A stretch of 64,000 bases of DNA, from the NCBI RefSeq assembly GCF_003049575.1, contig NZ_PYWI01000017.1, positions 1-64,000 of the forward strand, given 5' to 3'. Shown here one piece after another: positions 1 to 9,164 of the stretch. Below the pieces are notes generated by a model, which was not told the DNA's origin, ran no database searches, and saw only the letters and a list, made by a program, of their open reading frames with translations. Origin of the DNA: Lysinibacillus parviboronicapiens. GTDB taxonomy: Bacteria; Bacillota; Bacilli; Bacillales_A; Planococcaceae. The position numbers and the translations under genes are program-made. Numbering within the stretch: the stretch's first letter is position 1; the number at the start of each line of letters is the position of its first letter.

Positions 1-75
1 CATCTATGCTCGAAGAGTATGTTGGATACGGCAGTAATTTACCAAATATTAAAAATGAAAGAGAAAGAAAAATGA
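1..75 (+). CDS. C-terminal end of an unidentified protein (cut by window start)
   Basis: Reading frame 1 is open from the first base for 24 codons, ending in a lysine/glutamate-rich tail (KMKEKEK) and a TGA at 73-75. A strong hairpin starts two bases after the stop, which supports this being the end of a real gene. In Bacillus the genes upstream of cmk are ypeB, ypfA and ypfB, but the visible residues are too few to match any of them. The frame and stop are seen; the identity is unknown. Confidence 0.5.
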   Translation, partial: HLCSKSMLDTAVIYQILKMKEKEK

Positions 76-76
76 C

Positions 77-111
77 AAAAGCCATCGAGAGTGAACTTCT
101 CGATGGCTTTT
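77..111 (+). terminator. Intrinsic terminator hairpin after the upstream gene
   Basis: A 14-bp perfect inverted repeat (AAAAGCCATCGAGA / TCTCGATGGCTTTT) with a 7-base loop, directly after the TGA at 73-75. Its symmetric A/T ends would let it act on both strands. Confidence 0.75.
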
Positions 112-123
112 GTCTACAGTCTG

Positions 124-152
124 AAGCCCTCTTCTCAAAGAGGGCTTTTTTT
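124..152 (+). terminator. Second intrinsic terminator in tandem, upstream of cmk
   Basis: AAGCCCTCTT and AAGAGGGCTT form a 10-bp stem with a 4-base loop, followed by a T-run. Together with the hairpin at 77-111 it isolates cmk from the upstream gene. Confidence 0.8.
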
Positions 153-197
153 CGTTATTATGATACAATATGGTGGATAGAAAGTAGGGAAGCACAG

Positions 198-872
198 ATG
201 AAAAAAAACATTCAAATTGCGATTGATGGACCTGCAGGCGCTGGTAAAAGTACAATTGCAAAAATTGTTGCAGAATCACTAGGGTTCACCTATATCGATA
301 CAGGTGCAATGTATCGTGCAGTTACGTATAAAGCGATGCAACAAAACATACATTTAGATGATGAAGCAAAATTAGCAGAAATGTTAGCAGCTAGCACGAT
401 TGATTTAAAGCCTTCACCGCAAGGACAACTTGTCTTTTTAGATGGGGACAATGTGTCAGCTGAAATCCGTTCTAACGAGGTGACATCGTCTGTTTCGCAG
501 GTTGCTGCACATGCCAAAGTACGTGAATTATTAGTGGCACAGCAGCAAAAACTTGCAGCAAATGGTGGCGTTGTAATGGATGGACGTGATATTGCTACTC
601 ATGTGTTAAAGAATGCAGAACTAAAAATCTATATGTCTGCAACTGTAGAGGAACGGGCAAGACGTCGTTTTATCGATAATGAGAAACGAGGTATTGAGTC
701 GTCCATTGAAAAGCTGCAAGAGGAAATCGCTTTGCGCGATAAAATGGATAGTGAGCGTGAAGCGTCACCACTAATCCAAGCTGAGGATGCGATATTTTTA
801 GACACGACAGAGCTATCAATTGATGCTGCGGCGCAAGCCATTTTAAAATTAGTGCAAGCAAAAATGGCATAA
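198..872 (+). CDS. cmk: Cytidylate (CMP/dCMP) kinase
   Basis: Phosphorylates CMP and dCMP to the diphosphates with ATP in the cytoplasm (pyrimidine salvage and CDP supply). The 224-residue protein has the P-loop GPAGAGKST at residues 11-19, the NMP-binding segment DTGAMYRAV just after, and the cmk signature DGRDIATHV in the middle, all as in the family. The reading frame stays open upstream to position 6, but that part runs through two terminator hairpins, so ATG 198 is taken as the start; length then matches the family (about 224 residues). Next gene is ypfD, the usual order in Bacillus. Confidence 0.97.
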   Translation: MKKNIQIAIDGPAGAGKSTIAKIVAESLGFTYIDTGAMYRAVTYKAMQQNIHLDDEAKLAEMLAASTIDLKPSPQGQLVFLDGDNVSAEIRSNEVTSSVSQVAAHAKVRELLVAQQQKLAANGGVVMDGRDIATHVLKNAELKIYMSATVEERARRRFIDNEKRGIESSIEKLQEEIALRDKMDSEREASPLIQAEDAIFLDTTELSIDAAAQAILKLVQAKMA

Positions 873-974
873 AGCCTAAAATTTCAGACATTTTTTGAAT
901 TTAAAGGATTTATTTTTGTCTTTGTCATCAATATCGAATAAAATAGTAAGGGAAGATGCGAAGGAGGGTTACAT

Positions 975-2111
975 ATGTCTGAAGAAATGAACTATGCAGA
1001 ACAAACGTTTAACGAAGGTGATATCGTCAAAGGTATTGCAGAGCAGGTTGATGAAAAAGCAGTAACTGTTTCAATTCCAGGTGCACCGTTTGACGGAATC
1101 GTACCAATCAGTGAATTATCGAGCTTACACATTGAAAGAGCGTCTGACGCTATCTCTATTGGGGATGAGTTAGAGTTGATGATTACAAAAGTTGAAGATG
1201 AAAACTATGTATTATCAAAACGTAAAGTAGATGCCTTAAAAGCGTGGGACACACTTGAACAACAATTTGCTTCAGAAGAAGTATTTGAAGCGGAAGTTAA
1301 GGATATTGTAAAAGGTGGTCTTGTCGTAGATTTAGGAGTACGTGGCTTCGTTCCGGCATCCCTTGTAGAAGATTATTTTGTTGATGATTTTGAAGGCTAT
1401 AAAGGTCAATCTTTAAGCTTTAAAATTGTTGAGCTAGATAAAGAAAAAAATCGTTTAATTTTATCTCACCGTGCAGTCGTAGAATCAGAAAAAGCTTCTC
1501 AGAAGAAACATGTCATTAACCAAATTAAAGCTGGTGATGTGTTAGATGGTAAAGTTCAACGCATAGCCTCATTTGGTGCATTTATTGATCTAGGTGGTAT
1601 CGATGGGCTTGTGCATATTTCACAAGTATCTCATGAGCATGTGAGTGATGTGAGCGAGGTTTTAACAGAAGGACAAGAAGTACAGGTTAAAGTGCTTTCT
1701 GTAGACTCTGAAAATGAACGTATTTCGTTATCGATTAAAGATACGATTCCTGGACCTTGGTCGAATATCGAAGAACGTGCTGCTAAAGGCACTGTGCTTG
1801 ATGGCAGAGTGAAACGCCTTACTTCATTCGGTGCATTCGTGGAAGTTTTACCAGGCGTAGAGGGCTTAGTGCATATTTCACAAATTGCACATAAGCATAT
1901 TAACACGCCACATGAAGCATTAAAAGAAGGACAAGAGGTACAGGTCAAGGTACTTGACGTAAATGCAGATGAAGGTCGTCTTGCCTTAAGCATCAAGGAC
2001 TTATTAGAAAATCCAGATGCTGAAGAAGTCATCGACTATGAATTACCTGAAGAAAACACAGGATTCTCGTTCGGGGATGTCATTGGCGATCAACTGAAAA
2101 ACTTTAAATAA
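975..2111 (+). CDS. ypfD: S1-domain RNA-binding protein (ribosomal protein S1 homologue)
   Basis: A 378-residue protein with four consecutive S1/OB-fold RNA-binding domains, roughly residues 15-85, 100-170, 187-255 and 272-342. The third and fourth carry the classic SFGAF...GLVHIS core. Gram-negative S1 has six domains; the four-domain form is the usual Firmicutes version and probably binds mRNA on or near the ribosome rather than being an essential ribosomal protein. ATG 975 follows a good AAGGAGGG ribosome site. Lies directly downstream of cmk, as in B. subtilis, and ends at a strong terminator. Confidence 0.95.
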   Translation: MSEEMNYAEQTFNEGDIVKGIAEQVDEKAVTVSIPGAPFDGIVPISELSSLHIERASDAISIGDELELMITKVEDENYVLSKRKVDALKAWDTLEQQFASEEVFEAEVKDIVKGGLVVDLGVRGFVPASLVEDYFVDDFEGYKGQSLSFKIVELDKEKNRLILSHRAVVESEKASQKKHVINQIKAGDVLDGKVQRIASFGAFIDLGGIDGLVHISQVSHEHVSDVSEVLTEGQEVQVKVLSVDSENERISLSIKDTIPGPWSNIEERAAKGTVLDGRVKRLTSFGAFVEVLPGVEGLVHISQIAHKHINTPHEALKEGQEVQVKVLDVNADEGRLALSIKDLLENPDAEEVIDYELPEENTGFSFGDVIGDQLKNFK

Positions 2112-2120
2112 GTAGTACTA

Positions 2121-2155
2121 GTGAGGATACGTAATTGTATCCTCGCTTTTTTTTT
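2121..2155 (+). terminator. Terminator of ypfD
   Basis: A 10-bp stem (GTGAGGATAC / GTATCCTCGC, one G-T pair) with loop GTAATT and a run of nine T. Confidence 0.9.
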
Positions 2156-2170
2156 GATAGAAGTGCAGAA

Positions 2171-2265
2171 GTGACGGATAGAATAACTATAGTGGCAACT
2201 AGCGGTGCCAAACGGTACGGAAAACGCCAAAATGACGGATAAAAGTGCCTAACAGATGGCTAGAA
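2171..2265 (+). repeat. Degenerate intergenic array of about 21-bp units (GTGACGGATAGA family)
   Basis: The core GTGACGGATAGA starts at 2171. A decayed unit (GTGGCAACTAG) starts exactly 21 bp later at 2192, a weak one near 2213-2215, a good one (ATGACGGATAAA) at 2232 and a weak one near 2255. The same core in strict 21-bp register occurs after ndk (12791-12874). Not coding: frames are broken. Lies between ypfD and the der promoter region; TATAAT at 2321-2326 is a plausible -10 for der. Confidence 0.6.
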
Positions 2266-2361
2266 CCGTAAAAAGCGGTCCCTTTGATGGATATGATATG
2301 ATATAATGGCATTTTTCGTGTATAATAGCGAAAGACAAGAAGTTGGAAGGATGAAGTACAG

Positions 2362-3672
2362 ATGACGAAACCAGTAGTAGCCATCGTAGGTCGTCCGAAC
2401 GTAGGTAAGTCGACGATTTTTAATCGTATCGTTGGAGAACGTGTATCGATTGTGGAAGATATTCCAGGCGTAACACGTGATCGTATTTATAGTTCGGCAG
2501 AGTGGTTAACACATGACTTTAATATTATTGATACAGGTGGTATTGAGATTGGAGACGAGCCGTTTTTAGAACAAATTCGTCAACAAGCTGAGATTGCCAT
2601 TGAAGAAGCAGACGTTATTATTTTTATGACAAATGGTCGTGAAGGGGTAACGGCGGCAGATGAGCAAGTCGCTAAAATTTTATACAAAACGAAAAAGCCA
2701 GTCGTATTAGCCGTAAATAAAATTGATAATCCTGACATGCGCGAAATGATTTATGATTTCTACGCACTTGGCTTTGGCGAACCTTGGCCAATTTCAGGCT
2801 CTCACGGTTTGGGCTTAGGGGATCTATTAGATGAGTGCGCGAAGCATTTCCCACAAGAAGATGAAGAACAATATGGAGACGACGTCATTAAATTCTCTTT
2901 AATTGGACGACCAAATGTTGGGAAATCTTCATTAGTAAATGCATTCTTAGGTCAAGATCGCGTGATTGTAAGTGACATTGCTGGGACAACTCGAGATGCC
3001 ATTGATACGCCTTATGAATATGACGGACAGGAATATGTCATTATTGATACAGCAGGGATGCGTAAAAAAGGTAAAGTGTATGAAACAACTGAGAAATATT
3101 CAGTGTTACGTGCATTGCGCGCAATTGAACGCTCTGATGTTGTGTTAGTTGTGCTGAATGCAGAAGAAGGCATTCAAGAACAGGACAAAAAAATCGCGGG
3201 CTATGCACATGAAGCAGGTAAAGCTGTTATTATCGTTGTCAATAAATGGGATGCCATTGAAAAAGACGACAAAACGATGAATGTTCATACACAACAAATC
3301 CGGGAGCATTTCTTATTCTTGGACTATGCGCCAATTATTTTCGTGTCAGCGAATACGAAACAACGAGTTCACCAAATTTTACCGATAATCCAACGTGTAA
3401 GTGAAAATCACGCGATGCGTATTCAATCATCTATCCTGAATGAGGTGATTGAGGATGCTGTGGCACGTAACCCAGCGCCAACTGATAAAGGGCGTCGTTT
3501 ACGACTTTATTATACAACGCAAGTGGCGATTAAACCGCCAACATTCGTGGTCTTTGTGAACGAAACGGAACTAATGCACTTCTCTTATGAACGTTTCTTA
3601 GAAAACCGTATTCGTGAAACATTTGATTTTGAAGGAACGCCAATCCGTTTAATCACACGAGCGCGTGCTTAA
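2362..3672 (+). CDS. der: Ribosome-assembly GTPase Der (EngA)
   Basis: Essential GTPase with two tandem G domains and a C-terminal KH-like domain that works on 50S subunit maturation. The 436-residue protein shows P-loop GRPNVGKST near residue 9 with DTGG and NKID motifs of domain 1, then GRPNVGKSS near residue 178 with DTAGM and NKWD of domain 2, and the KH-like part at the C terminus ([26 protein letters not shown]). Length matches the family. Between ypfD and gpsA as in B. subtilis (yphC); fni, usually nearby, is not here. Confidence 0.97.
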   Translation: MTKPVVAIVGRPNVGKSTIFNRIVGERVSIVEDIPGVTRDRIYSSAEWLTHDFNIIDTGGIEIGDEPFLEQIRQQAEIAIEEADVIIFMTNGREGVTAADEQVAKILYKTKKPVVLAVNKIDNPDMREMIYDFYALGFGEPWPISGSHGLGLGDLLDECAKHFPQEDEEQYGDDVIKFSLIGRPNVGKSSLVNAFLGQDRVIVSDIAGTTRDAIDTPYEYDGQEYVIIDTAGMRKKGKVYETTEKYSVLRALRAIERSDVVLVVLNAEEGIQEQDKKIAGYAHEAGKAVIIVVNKWDAIEKDDKTMNVHTQQIREHFLFLDYAPIIFVSANTKQRVHQILPIIQRVSENHAMRIQSSILNEVIEDAVARNPAPTDKGRRLRLYYTTQVAIKPPTFVVFVNETELMHFSYERFLENRIRETFDFEGTPIRLITRARA

Positions 3673-3692
3673 CGAATATTCATACACACAGT

Positions 3693-3731
3693 ACGCCAAC
3701 CCTACATTTGTGTAGGGTGGCGTCTTTTTAC
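3693..3731 (+). terminator. Terminator of der
   Basis: ACCCTACA and TGTAGGGT pair around loop TTTG, extended by an outer CGCC/GGCG stem and followed by CTTTTTA. Confidence 0.8.
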
Positions 3732-3747
3732 AAAGGGGGAATTTTGG

Positions 3748-4764
3748 ATGGAACGAGTTTGTGTGTTAGGTGCAGGCTCATGGGGGTCAGCACTTGCAAT
3801 GGTACTGGCTGAAAATGGACATGATACGCTTGTATGGACGCATAGAGCCGACCAGGCAGAAGAAATTAATGAACAGCATACGAATAGAAGATATTTACCT
3901 GAAACGGAGCTACCAACGAATCTACATGCTACGAGCGATATTGCACAGGCGGTAGCGCATTCCACTACAATCATTGTGGCTGTGCCAACAAAGGCTATTC
4001 GTGAAGTATGTGAAAAGATGCTAGCAACCCTTGATAAAAAGGTGTTGTTTGTTCATGTATCGAAAGGAATTGAGCCTGATTCCTTAAAACGTATTTCAGA
4101 AATTTTAGCGGAGAGCTTACCAGCTGAGTTTGTGGAAGAGATTGTAGTGCTTTCTGGGCCAAGTCATGCAGAGGAAGTTGTATTGCACCACCCAACAACG
4201 ATTACAGCTGCTTGTGCCAACATCGAGGCTGCGGAAAAGGTACAGGATTTATTTATGAATCAATTTTTCCGTGTCTATACAAATGAAGATGTGATTGGCG
4301 TGGAAATGGGCGGCGCATTGAAAAACGTGATAGCATTGGCTGCTGGTATTACAGATGGCCTAAATTATGGTGATAATGCAAAGGCAGCACTTATTACACG
4401 TGGTCTTGCTGAAATTACGCGTCTTGGTGTGAAAATGGGCGGCAACCCATTTACCTTTGCAGGACTTACGGGCATGGGTGATTTAATCGTGACATGTACA
4501 AGTGTGCATTCTCGGAATTGGCGCGCCGGTAATATGTTGGGTAAAGGCATGAAACTACCACAAGTACTGGAGCAAATGGGCATGGTGGTTGAAGGTGTAC
4601 GAACAACGAAAGCAGCCTATCAATTGGCCGAAAAATATGATGTGGCGATGCCGATTTCTTCTGAGCTTTATGGCGTGCTTTTCAATGATGTCGAGCCGAA
4701 AGTGGCAGTCGATGCATTAATGATGCGTGTCAAAAAGCGGGAAATCGATGAAATGATGCAATGA
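3748..4764 (+). CDS. gpsA: NAD(P)-dependent glycerol-3-phosphate dehydrogenase
   Basis: Reduces dihydroxyacetone phosphate to sn-glycerol 3-phosphate, the backbone for phospholipid synthesis. The 338-residue protein begins with the Rossmann motif GAGSWGSAL (residues about 8-16) and has the catalytic-lysine region GGALKNVIALAAG and the GLTGMGDLIVTC segment, diagnostic for GpsA. ATG 3748 follows AAAGGGGGA. Conserved neighbour of der. Followed by a terminator at 4836-4868. Confidence 0.97.
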   Translation: MERVCVLGAGSWGSALAMVLAENGHDTLVWTHRADQAEEINEQHTNRRYLPETELPTNLHATSDIAQAVAHSTTIIVAVPTKAIREVCEKMLATLDKKVLFVHVSKGIEPDSLKRISEILAESLPAEFVEEIVVLSGPSHAEEVVLHHPTTITAACANIEAAEKVQDLFMNQFFRVYTNEDVIGVEMGGALKNVIALAAGITDGLNYGDNAKAALITRGLAEITRLGVKMGGNPFTFAGLTGMGDLIVTCTSVHSRNWRAGNMLGKGMKLPQVLEQMGMVVEGVRTTKAAYQLAEKYDVAMPISSELYGVLFNDVEPKVAVDALMMRVKKREIDEMMQ

Positions 4765-4835
4765 ATACAATATTATTATAAAAATGCACGTAATTTTGCG
4801 AACTTCATGGTTACCGTCTTAAAATGGACACAAAT

Positions 4836-4868
4836 AAGGTGTCTCAGAAATACTTCTGAGACGCCTTT
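4836..4868 (+). terminator. Terminator of gpsA
   Basis: AAGGTGTCTCAGAA pairs with TTCTGAGACGCCTTT (one G-T style mismatch), followed by a short T-rich stretch. The rest of 4765-5033 holds no gene that I can see; it contains the yphE upstream region. Confidence 0.75.
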
Positions 4869-5033
4869 ATGCTGTACTAAAAGCGAATTTCCTTGATTTA
4901 TGGCTACTTTAACAATAATAAAAAGGTTGTCCATTTAATGATACTTAAGGGACAGCTATTTCATTTTTACAGAAGCACATAGTATAATATACGTTGATTG
5001 TCTCGTGACATTGATGAAAGGTGGTTGTCTTGA

Positions 5034-5246
5034 ATGGGTCCGTTAGCACATATGCCTGCACTCGATATAATGTGGGTATCATTTTATTGTATCGGCTTTA
5101 TGATTGTATCAGTCGGTTTGATTTATTTAGGTCGAAATAAGATTTCAAATGGTTTTTTACGGATAATCGTAAATTTAATCGCATACATACTGTTTGGACT
5201 GGGTACATTTTTAATGGTACTTATTGTTGCCACATGGCCAGCTTAA
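5034..5246 (+). CDS. yphE: DUF2768 small membrane protein (YphE type)
   Basis: A 70-residue protein with two hydrophobic helices (about residues 12-32 and 44-66) joined by a short basic loop containing GRNKISNGFLR. Length and pattern match YphE/DUF2768 of B. subtilis, which lies at the same place between gpsA and yphF. Function is unknown; the position beside yphF and spoIVA makes a sporulation link possible. ATG 5034 lies about ten bases after AAAGGTGG. Confidence 0.85.
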   Translation: MGPLAHMPALDIMWVSFYCIGFMIVSVGLIYLGRNKISNGFLRIIVNLIAYILFGLGTFLMVLIVATWPA

Positions 5247-5267
5247 AAATAAGGAGGAGTAAATGAC

Positions 5268-6047
5268 ATGAAGAAACTAAATGCCTTTCTTTTGATGGCG
5301 GTAGCAGCGGTACTATTAGTTGGCTGTGCTTTTCCAGAAGATCAAAAAGTCGCTAATAAAGTGCCAGATGTTGACCAACTGGCAGCGGTACAACGAGCTG
5401 TCAATGAGTATCGTGAAGCAACTGGTGGCCTTGTTCCTATTAAAAATCGTGATATGGACACAGATATTTATATAAAATATCTCATTGATTTTGAAAAGTT
5501 AATACCAAAATATATTGCCCAAACACCAGCCAATGCTTATGAAAAAGGTGGCATCTATCAATATATAATTTGGGATCCTGAGAATACGGCTGAAGTTAAA
5601 TTAGTAGATTTAAACTCCGCAGAGCGTATGCGTGAGTTGAATATTCGTAAAATCGGTTTAAAATATATGCCGATAAAGGACTCAATTTCCGATAATGTGT
5701 ATCAAATTAACTTTGAAAAATTAGGCTATGAATCAGAAGTAACCGTGAAAAGTCCTTATTCAGGTGCTGAATTACCAATTTTTATGACTGGTGATGGCGA
5801 AATGCATGTTGACTATTCAATCGATTTAAATCAATTATTACAAGAAGACAAGCCTGAAGTGAAACCAGGTGATGATATTCGTCAGCTTCTTGTCGATAAA
5901 TATCCGGTAGTGCCTGCCTATTCGGTGCCATATACAGTAGATGAAAATGGTGAGCCAACATTTATGATGGAAGCTTATAAAGCAGACATGCAAAAAGCAC
6001 AGGAAGATACAAAGGCGACACAAGAAACAGAAACAGAAACAGATTAA
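5268..6047 (+). CDS. yphF: YphF-type lipoprotein
   Basis: A 259-residue secreted lipoprotein. The N terminus MKKLN... is followed by a hydrophobic core and the lipobox LLVGC (Cys about residue 20), so it should be lipid-anchored on the outer face of the membrane. The body (VNEYREATGGLVPIKNRD..., QTPANAYEKGG, GDGEMHVDY) matches the family of B. subtilis YphF, whose gene sits at the same place. The C terminus is a low-complexity Gln/Thr/Glu tail. Function unknown. ATG 5268 follows AAGGAGGAG. Confidence 0.85.
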   Translation: MKKLNAFLLMAVAAVLLVGCAFPEDQKVANKVPDVDQLAAVQRAVNEYREATGGLVPIKNRDMDTDIYIKYLIDFEKLIPKYIAQTPANAYEKGGIYQYIIWDPENTAEVKLVDLNSAERMRELNIRKIGLKYMPIKDSISDNVYQINFEKLGYESEVTVKSPYSGAELPIFMTGDGEMHVDYSIDLNQLLQEDKPEVKPGDDIRQLLVDKYPVVPAYSVPYTVDENGEPTFMMEAYKADMQKAQEDTKATQETETETD

Positions 6048-6051
6048 TTTA

Positions 6052-6084
6052 CAGCTCCTTACACAAATTGTAGGGAGCTTTTTC
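6052..6084 (+). terminator. Terminator of yphF
   Basis: AGCTCCTTACA pairs with TGTAGGGAGCT around a short AT loop, followed by TTTTT. The -35 of the spoIVA promoter starts within its T-run. Confidence 0.8.
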
Positions 6085-6111
6085 ATATTTATTTGCCTGC
6101 TCGCATATAGT
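6083..6111 (+). promoter_or_regulatory. Probable sigma-E promoter of spoIVA
   Basis: TCATATT at 6083-6089 and CATATAGT at 6104-6111 with a 14-bp spacer agree well with the mother-cell sigma-E consensus (-35 KMATATT, -10 CATACANT, spacing 14-15). The inferred start of transcription lies about 25-30 bases before the spoIVA start codon. This fits the known sigma-E control of spoIVA in B. subtilis. Confidence 0.7.
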
Positions 6112-6141
6112 GAAAAAGCGTAGATAAAGGAGGCAGAAACC

Positions 6142-7620
6142 TTGAGTGAAGCAGTATTTAAAGAAATTGCAGAGCGCACAAATGGCGATGTTTATATTGG
6201 TGTTGTCGGTCCAGTACGTGTAGGTAAATCAACATTCGTAAAAAAAGTAATGGAAGCGGTAGTGTTACCGAATATTGTGGATAATACAGAAAGAATGCGA
6301 GCACAGGACGAGCTGCCACAAAGCTCGCCGGGCCCAGTCATCATGACTGCTGAGCCGAAGTTTGTGCCTGCCCAAGCAACACGGATTGCAGTCGGCGAAG
6401 ATGAAATGTCATTCCAAATTCGTTTAGCAGACTGTGTCGGTTATGTTATTGATGGTACAAAGGGCTATGAGGATGAGAACGGTCCGAAATTTGTGCATAC
6501 ACCTTGGCATACAGAGCCAATCCCTTTCCAGGAAGCGGCGAAAATTGGAACTGATAAAGTAATTCGCGATCATGCGAATATCGGTATTGTCGTGACAACA
6601 GACGGCACGGTAAATGGTATTCAGCGCCATGCCGCAGAAAAGGCCGAAGAGGAAATTGTCAATCAGTTAAAGGAAATTGGCAAGCCGTTTGTCATCGTGT
6701 TAAATTGCCAAATGCCAGCACGGGAAGAAACTGTACAGCTACGTAATGAATTATTTGAACGCTATAATGTACCAGTTATTGCGATTTCAATTGATCAAAT
6801 GCGTGCATCAGATATTCAGTATATTTTACAAGAGGCACTTTTCGAATTTCCAATCCGGACGATTGAGGTTGAGAAACCAGATTGGTTGGATGTCTTAGAT
6901 GCAACTCACCCTTTAAATGTGGCGCTCATCGATTCGATGGAAGAAGTGCTGTCATCTGTGATGAAAATTCGAGATGTGCAACAGGCCTCTGATGCCTTTA
7001 AAGCCATTGATTTTATCGATCAAAGTGAAGTGGTACACGTGGATTCTGGAATAGGTACAGCGGTTATTCGGGTATCGTTGCAAGGAGAACTGTATAAAGC
7101 AGTTTGCAATGAATGGCTAGATGAGCCGATTGAGACGAAGCGAGATTGGCTGCTATTCATAAAAGAAGCGGCAGAGGCAAAAGAAGCTCAAAAACGTTTT
7201 AAAGAAGCCATTAACGAAGCAGATTCGAGCGGTTATGGTGTGACATTGCCGATGATGCAGGAATTTGAGCCAACCGCACCAGAATTGATTAAACAAAATA
7301 ATTTTTACGGTGTGCGTATGAAGGCAAAAGCACCATCCTATCATATTATTCGCGTTGATATGGAATCGGAATTTGCACCGCTTATTGGTTCAGAGTTCCA
7401 TAGTCAACAGTTACTTAAGGATTTAAATCATGCTTATTTACATGATCGTGATGCCCTATGGCAAACACAACTTTTTGGTACACCTTTGCATGAAGTGTTA
7501 AAAGAAGGAATTCGCTATAAAATGAATGCTGTGCCACCAACAGCTAAAAAACGTATGCGTCAAACAATTGAACGTATGGTAAATGAAGGTGAAAGAGGTT
7601 TAGTGACATTTATTTTATAG
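6142..7620 (+). CDS. spoIVA: Stage IV sporulation protein A (spore coat morphogenetic ATPase)
   Basis: Mother-cell protein that polymerises with ATP hydrolysis on the outer forespore membrane to form the basement layer of the spore coat. The 492 residues equal the B. subtilis length. The Walker A motif GPVRVGKST is at residues 23-31, and the C terminus ends in the conserved hydrophobic GLVTFIL needed for forespore-surface localisation. The start is TTG 6142, eight bases after AAAGGAGG. Preceded by a sigma-E-like promoter (6083-6111) and followed by a terminator (7658-7690). Confidence 0.97.
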   Translation: MSEAVFKEIAERTNGDVYIGVVGPVRVGKSTFVKKVMEAVVLPNIVDNTERMRAQDELPQSSPGPVIMTAEPKFVPAQATRIAVGEDEMSFQIRLADCVGYVIDGTKGYEDENGPKFVHTPWHTEPIPFQEAAKIGTDKVIRDHANIGIVVTTDGTVNGIQRHAAEKAEEEIVNQLKEIGKPFVIVLNCQMPAREETVQLRNELFERYNVPVIAISIDQMRASDIQYILQEALFEFPIRTIEVEKPDWLDVLDATHPLNVALIDSMEEVLSSVMKIRDVQQASDAFKAIDFIDQSEVVHVDSGIGTAVIRVSLQGELYKAVCNEWLDEPIETKRDWLLFIKEAAEAKEAQKRFKEAINEADSSGYGVTLPMMQEFEPTAPELIKQNNFYGVRMKAKAPSYHIIRVDMESEFAPLIGSEFHSQQLLKDLNHAYLHDRDALWQTQLFGTPLHEVLKEGIRYKMNAVPPTAKKRMRQTIERMVNEGERGLVTFIL

Positions 7621-7657
7621 TGAAAAAAAGGAAAATAAAGCGCAAAAAAATATCTTA

Positions 7658-7690
7658 GGGCTTTTCGTTTTTATGCGAAAAGTCCTTTTA
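7658..7690 (+). terminator. Terminator of spoIVA
   Basis: GGGCTTTTCG pairs with CGAAAAGTCC (one G-T pair), followed by TTTTATTTT. Confidence 0.85.
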
Positions 7691-7819
7691 TTTTCGTTTT
7701 TTGGGTGAAAAAATGATTTTTTGGTTATAATCAGGGATGAATACAGTTGCGTAGCGGTTTTCTATGTGTTACTCTTTTTACAGAATTGATTCATGACCCT
7801 TTGAGAGGAGGTGAATGGT

Positions 7820-8092
7820 GTGAATAAAACAGAATTAGTAAACTCTGTTGCTGAAGCTGCAGGTCTTTCAAAAAAAGACGCTTCTAAAGCAGTTGAAGCT
7901 GTATTTGATACAATTCAAGATGCTCTTGCAAAGGGTGACAAAGTACAATTAATCGGTTTTGGTAACTTTGAAGTACGTGAACGTGCGGCTCGTAAAGGTC
8001 GTAACCCACAAACAGGTAAAGAAATCGAAATCGCTGCTAGCAAGGTACCTGCTTTCAAACCAGGTAAAGCGCTTAAAGATGCTGTAAAATAA
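7820..8092 (+). CDS. hbs: DNA-binding protein HU
   Basis: Small nucleoid-associated protein that bends and compacts DNA as a dimer. The 90-residue sequence begins MNKTELV and contains the beta-arm signature [21 protein letters not shown] (shown split: [21 protein letters not shown]) and ends [11 protein letters not shown], near-identical to HBsu. The open frame begins with a GTG at 7811, but that GTG is inside the ribosome site GAGAGGAGGTGA (7803-7814); the GTG at 7820 has the correct 8-base spacing. Lies between spoIVA and folE as in B. subtilis. Confidence 0.97.
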   Translation: MNKTELVNSVAEAAGLSKKDASKAVEAVFDTIQDALAKGDKVQLIGFGNFEVRERAARKGRNPQTGKEIEIAASKVPAFKPGKALKDAVK

Positions 8093-8113
8093 TACACGTC
8101 TAGTAGTTACATA

Positions 8114-8154
8114 GAGCAGTCTTCATGTAAACGAACATGAAGACTGCTCTTTTT
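8114..8154 (+). terminator. Terminator of hbs
   Basis: Perfect 14-bp stem GAGCAGTCTTCATG / CATGAAGACTGCTC with an 8-base loop, followed by TTTTT. Confidence 0.95.
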
Positions 8155-8520
8155 GATGAGTAGATGTATACATAAAGTGCTACACGCAAACTTTAACTTC
8201 TGTCAGCAAATATTTTTTGTACCGAAAGCGTAACGACAGGTACAGCAGTCTCCCACCTCTATAAGTGGTGAGATGAATGTGGGTTGTAAGTTACTTTTCA
8301 GCGGGTGTCCTGCTAAAAGAAATTAAAGCTTCTGGTGGATGTTACGGAATCGGAAAGGAGTTCTTTGTGCAAGCAAAAGCCGAATCCCAACGCAATGATG
8401 CCGGGGCATCATTGAATGAGAGATGTTGTTTTTGCTGTGAATGAAGTAAGTCATTTTGCGCTTACCTTTTGGATATGCTACGATGCAATGAGAAATGTGT
8501 AATGTTTTGATATGCAGGAG
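8155..8520. other. Gene-free stretch between hbs and folE with hairpin-rich sequence
   Basis: No convincing gene. The centre (about 8215-8430) is less AT-rich than ordinary spacer. It includes CCCACCTCTATAAGTGGTGAG (8252 region), a hairpin of the kind seen at ends of IS200/IS605-type elements, an AGC...GTCCTGCT segment near 8300, and an open but unstarted frame ending GAATGA near 8442 (residues ESQRNDAGASLNER). It could be the end of a decayed TnpB-type element or an unrecognised RNA; nothing here is decisive. Confidence 0.3.
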
Positions 8521-8531
8521 GGTTTTTACGG

Positions 8532-9101
8532 ATGTCGAATGTTGATTTATTGAAAATAGAAGAAGCAGTTAAGATGATTTTAGAAGCGGTTGGTGAAGAT
8601 GTAAACCGTGAAGGGCTACTAGATACACCAAAGCGTGTTGCAAAAATGTACGCAGAAATGTTTAGTGGCTTACATGAAGATGCAAAGGATTATTTTAAAA
8701 CAGTTTTCCATGAGGATCATGAGGAACTAGTACTTGTAAAGGACATTCCGTTTTATTCAATGTGCGAACATCATCTGGTGCCGTTTTATGGGAAAGCACA
8801 TGTAGCTTACATACCAAACGATGGCATTGTTGCGGGGCTTAGTAAGTTAGGTCGGGCAGTGGAAACGATTGCTCGTCGTCCACAGTTACAAGAGCGTATT
8901 ACGTCATCAGTAGCTGATACGATTATGGAAATGCTATCACCAAAGGGTGTTTATGTGGTCATTGAAGCAGAACATATGTGTATGACTATGCGAGGACTTA
9001 AAAAACCAGGTTCGAAAACAGTGACTTCTGTGGCACGCGGCATTTATCAAGAAGATGAAGTAAAACGTAGAGAAGTCTTGTCATTTATTCAAATGTCTTA
9101 A
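8532..9101 (+). CDS. folE: GTP cyclohydrolase I
   Basis: Converts GTP to 7,8-dihydroneopterin triphosphate, first step of folate synthesis. The 189-residue protein has the zinc-binding and active-site segments [17 protein letters not shown] and [12 protein letters not shown] (Cys, His, Cys ligands all present), with KRVAKMY upstream. Called mtrA in B. subtilis, where it is the first gene of mtrAB; here mtrB follows after about 60 bases. ATG 8532 follows AGGAGGG. Confidence 0.97.
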   Translation: MSNVDLLKIEEAVKMILEAVGEDVNREGLLDTPKRVAKMYAEMFSGLHEDAKDYFKTVFHEDHEELVLVKDIPFYSMCEHHLVPFYGKAHVAYIPNDGIVAGLSKLGRAVETIARRPQLQERITSSVADTIMEMLSPKGVYVVIEAEHMCMTMRGLKKPGSKTVTSVARGIYQEDEVKRREVLSFIQMS

Positions 9102-9164
9102 ATTGCATGTCTAATTGTGTTATGATGTACTAAGAATTTGTCGGATTTAAGGAGTGTAAAGACG

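Noticed and set aside
6..197. Open frame extending cmk upstream to position 6
   Set aside because: It reads through two terminator hairpins and lacks a ribosome site; the cmk family length fits ATG 198.
8215..8440. Active IS200/IS605-type element or TnpB gene
   Set aside because: Only end-like hairpins and a short unstarted frame are seen; no transposase or TnpB motifs.
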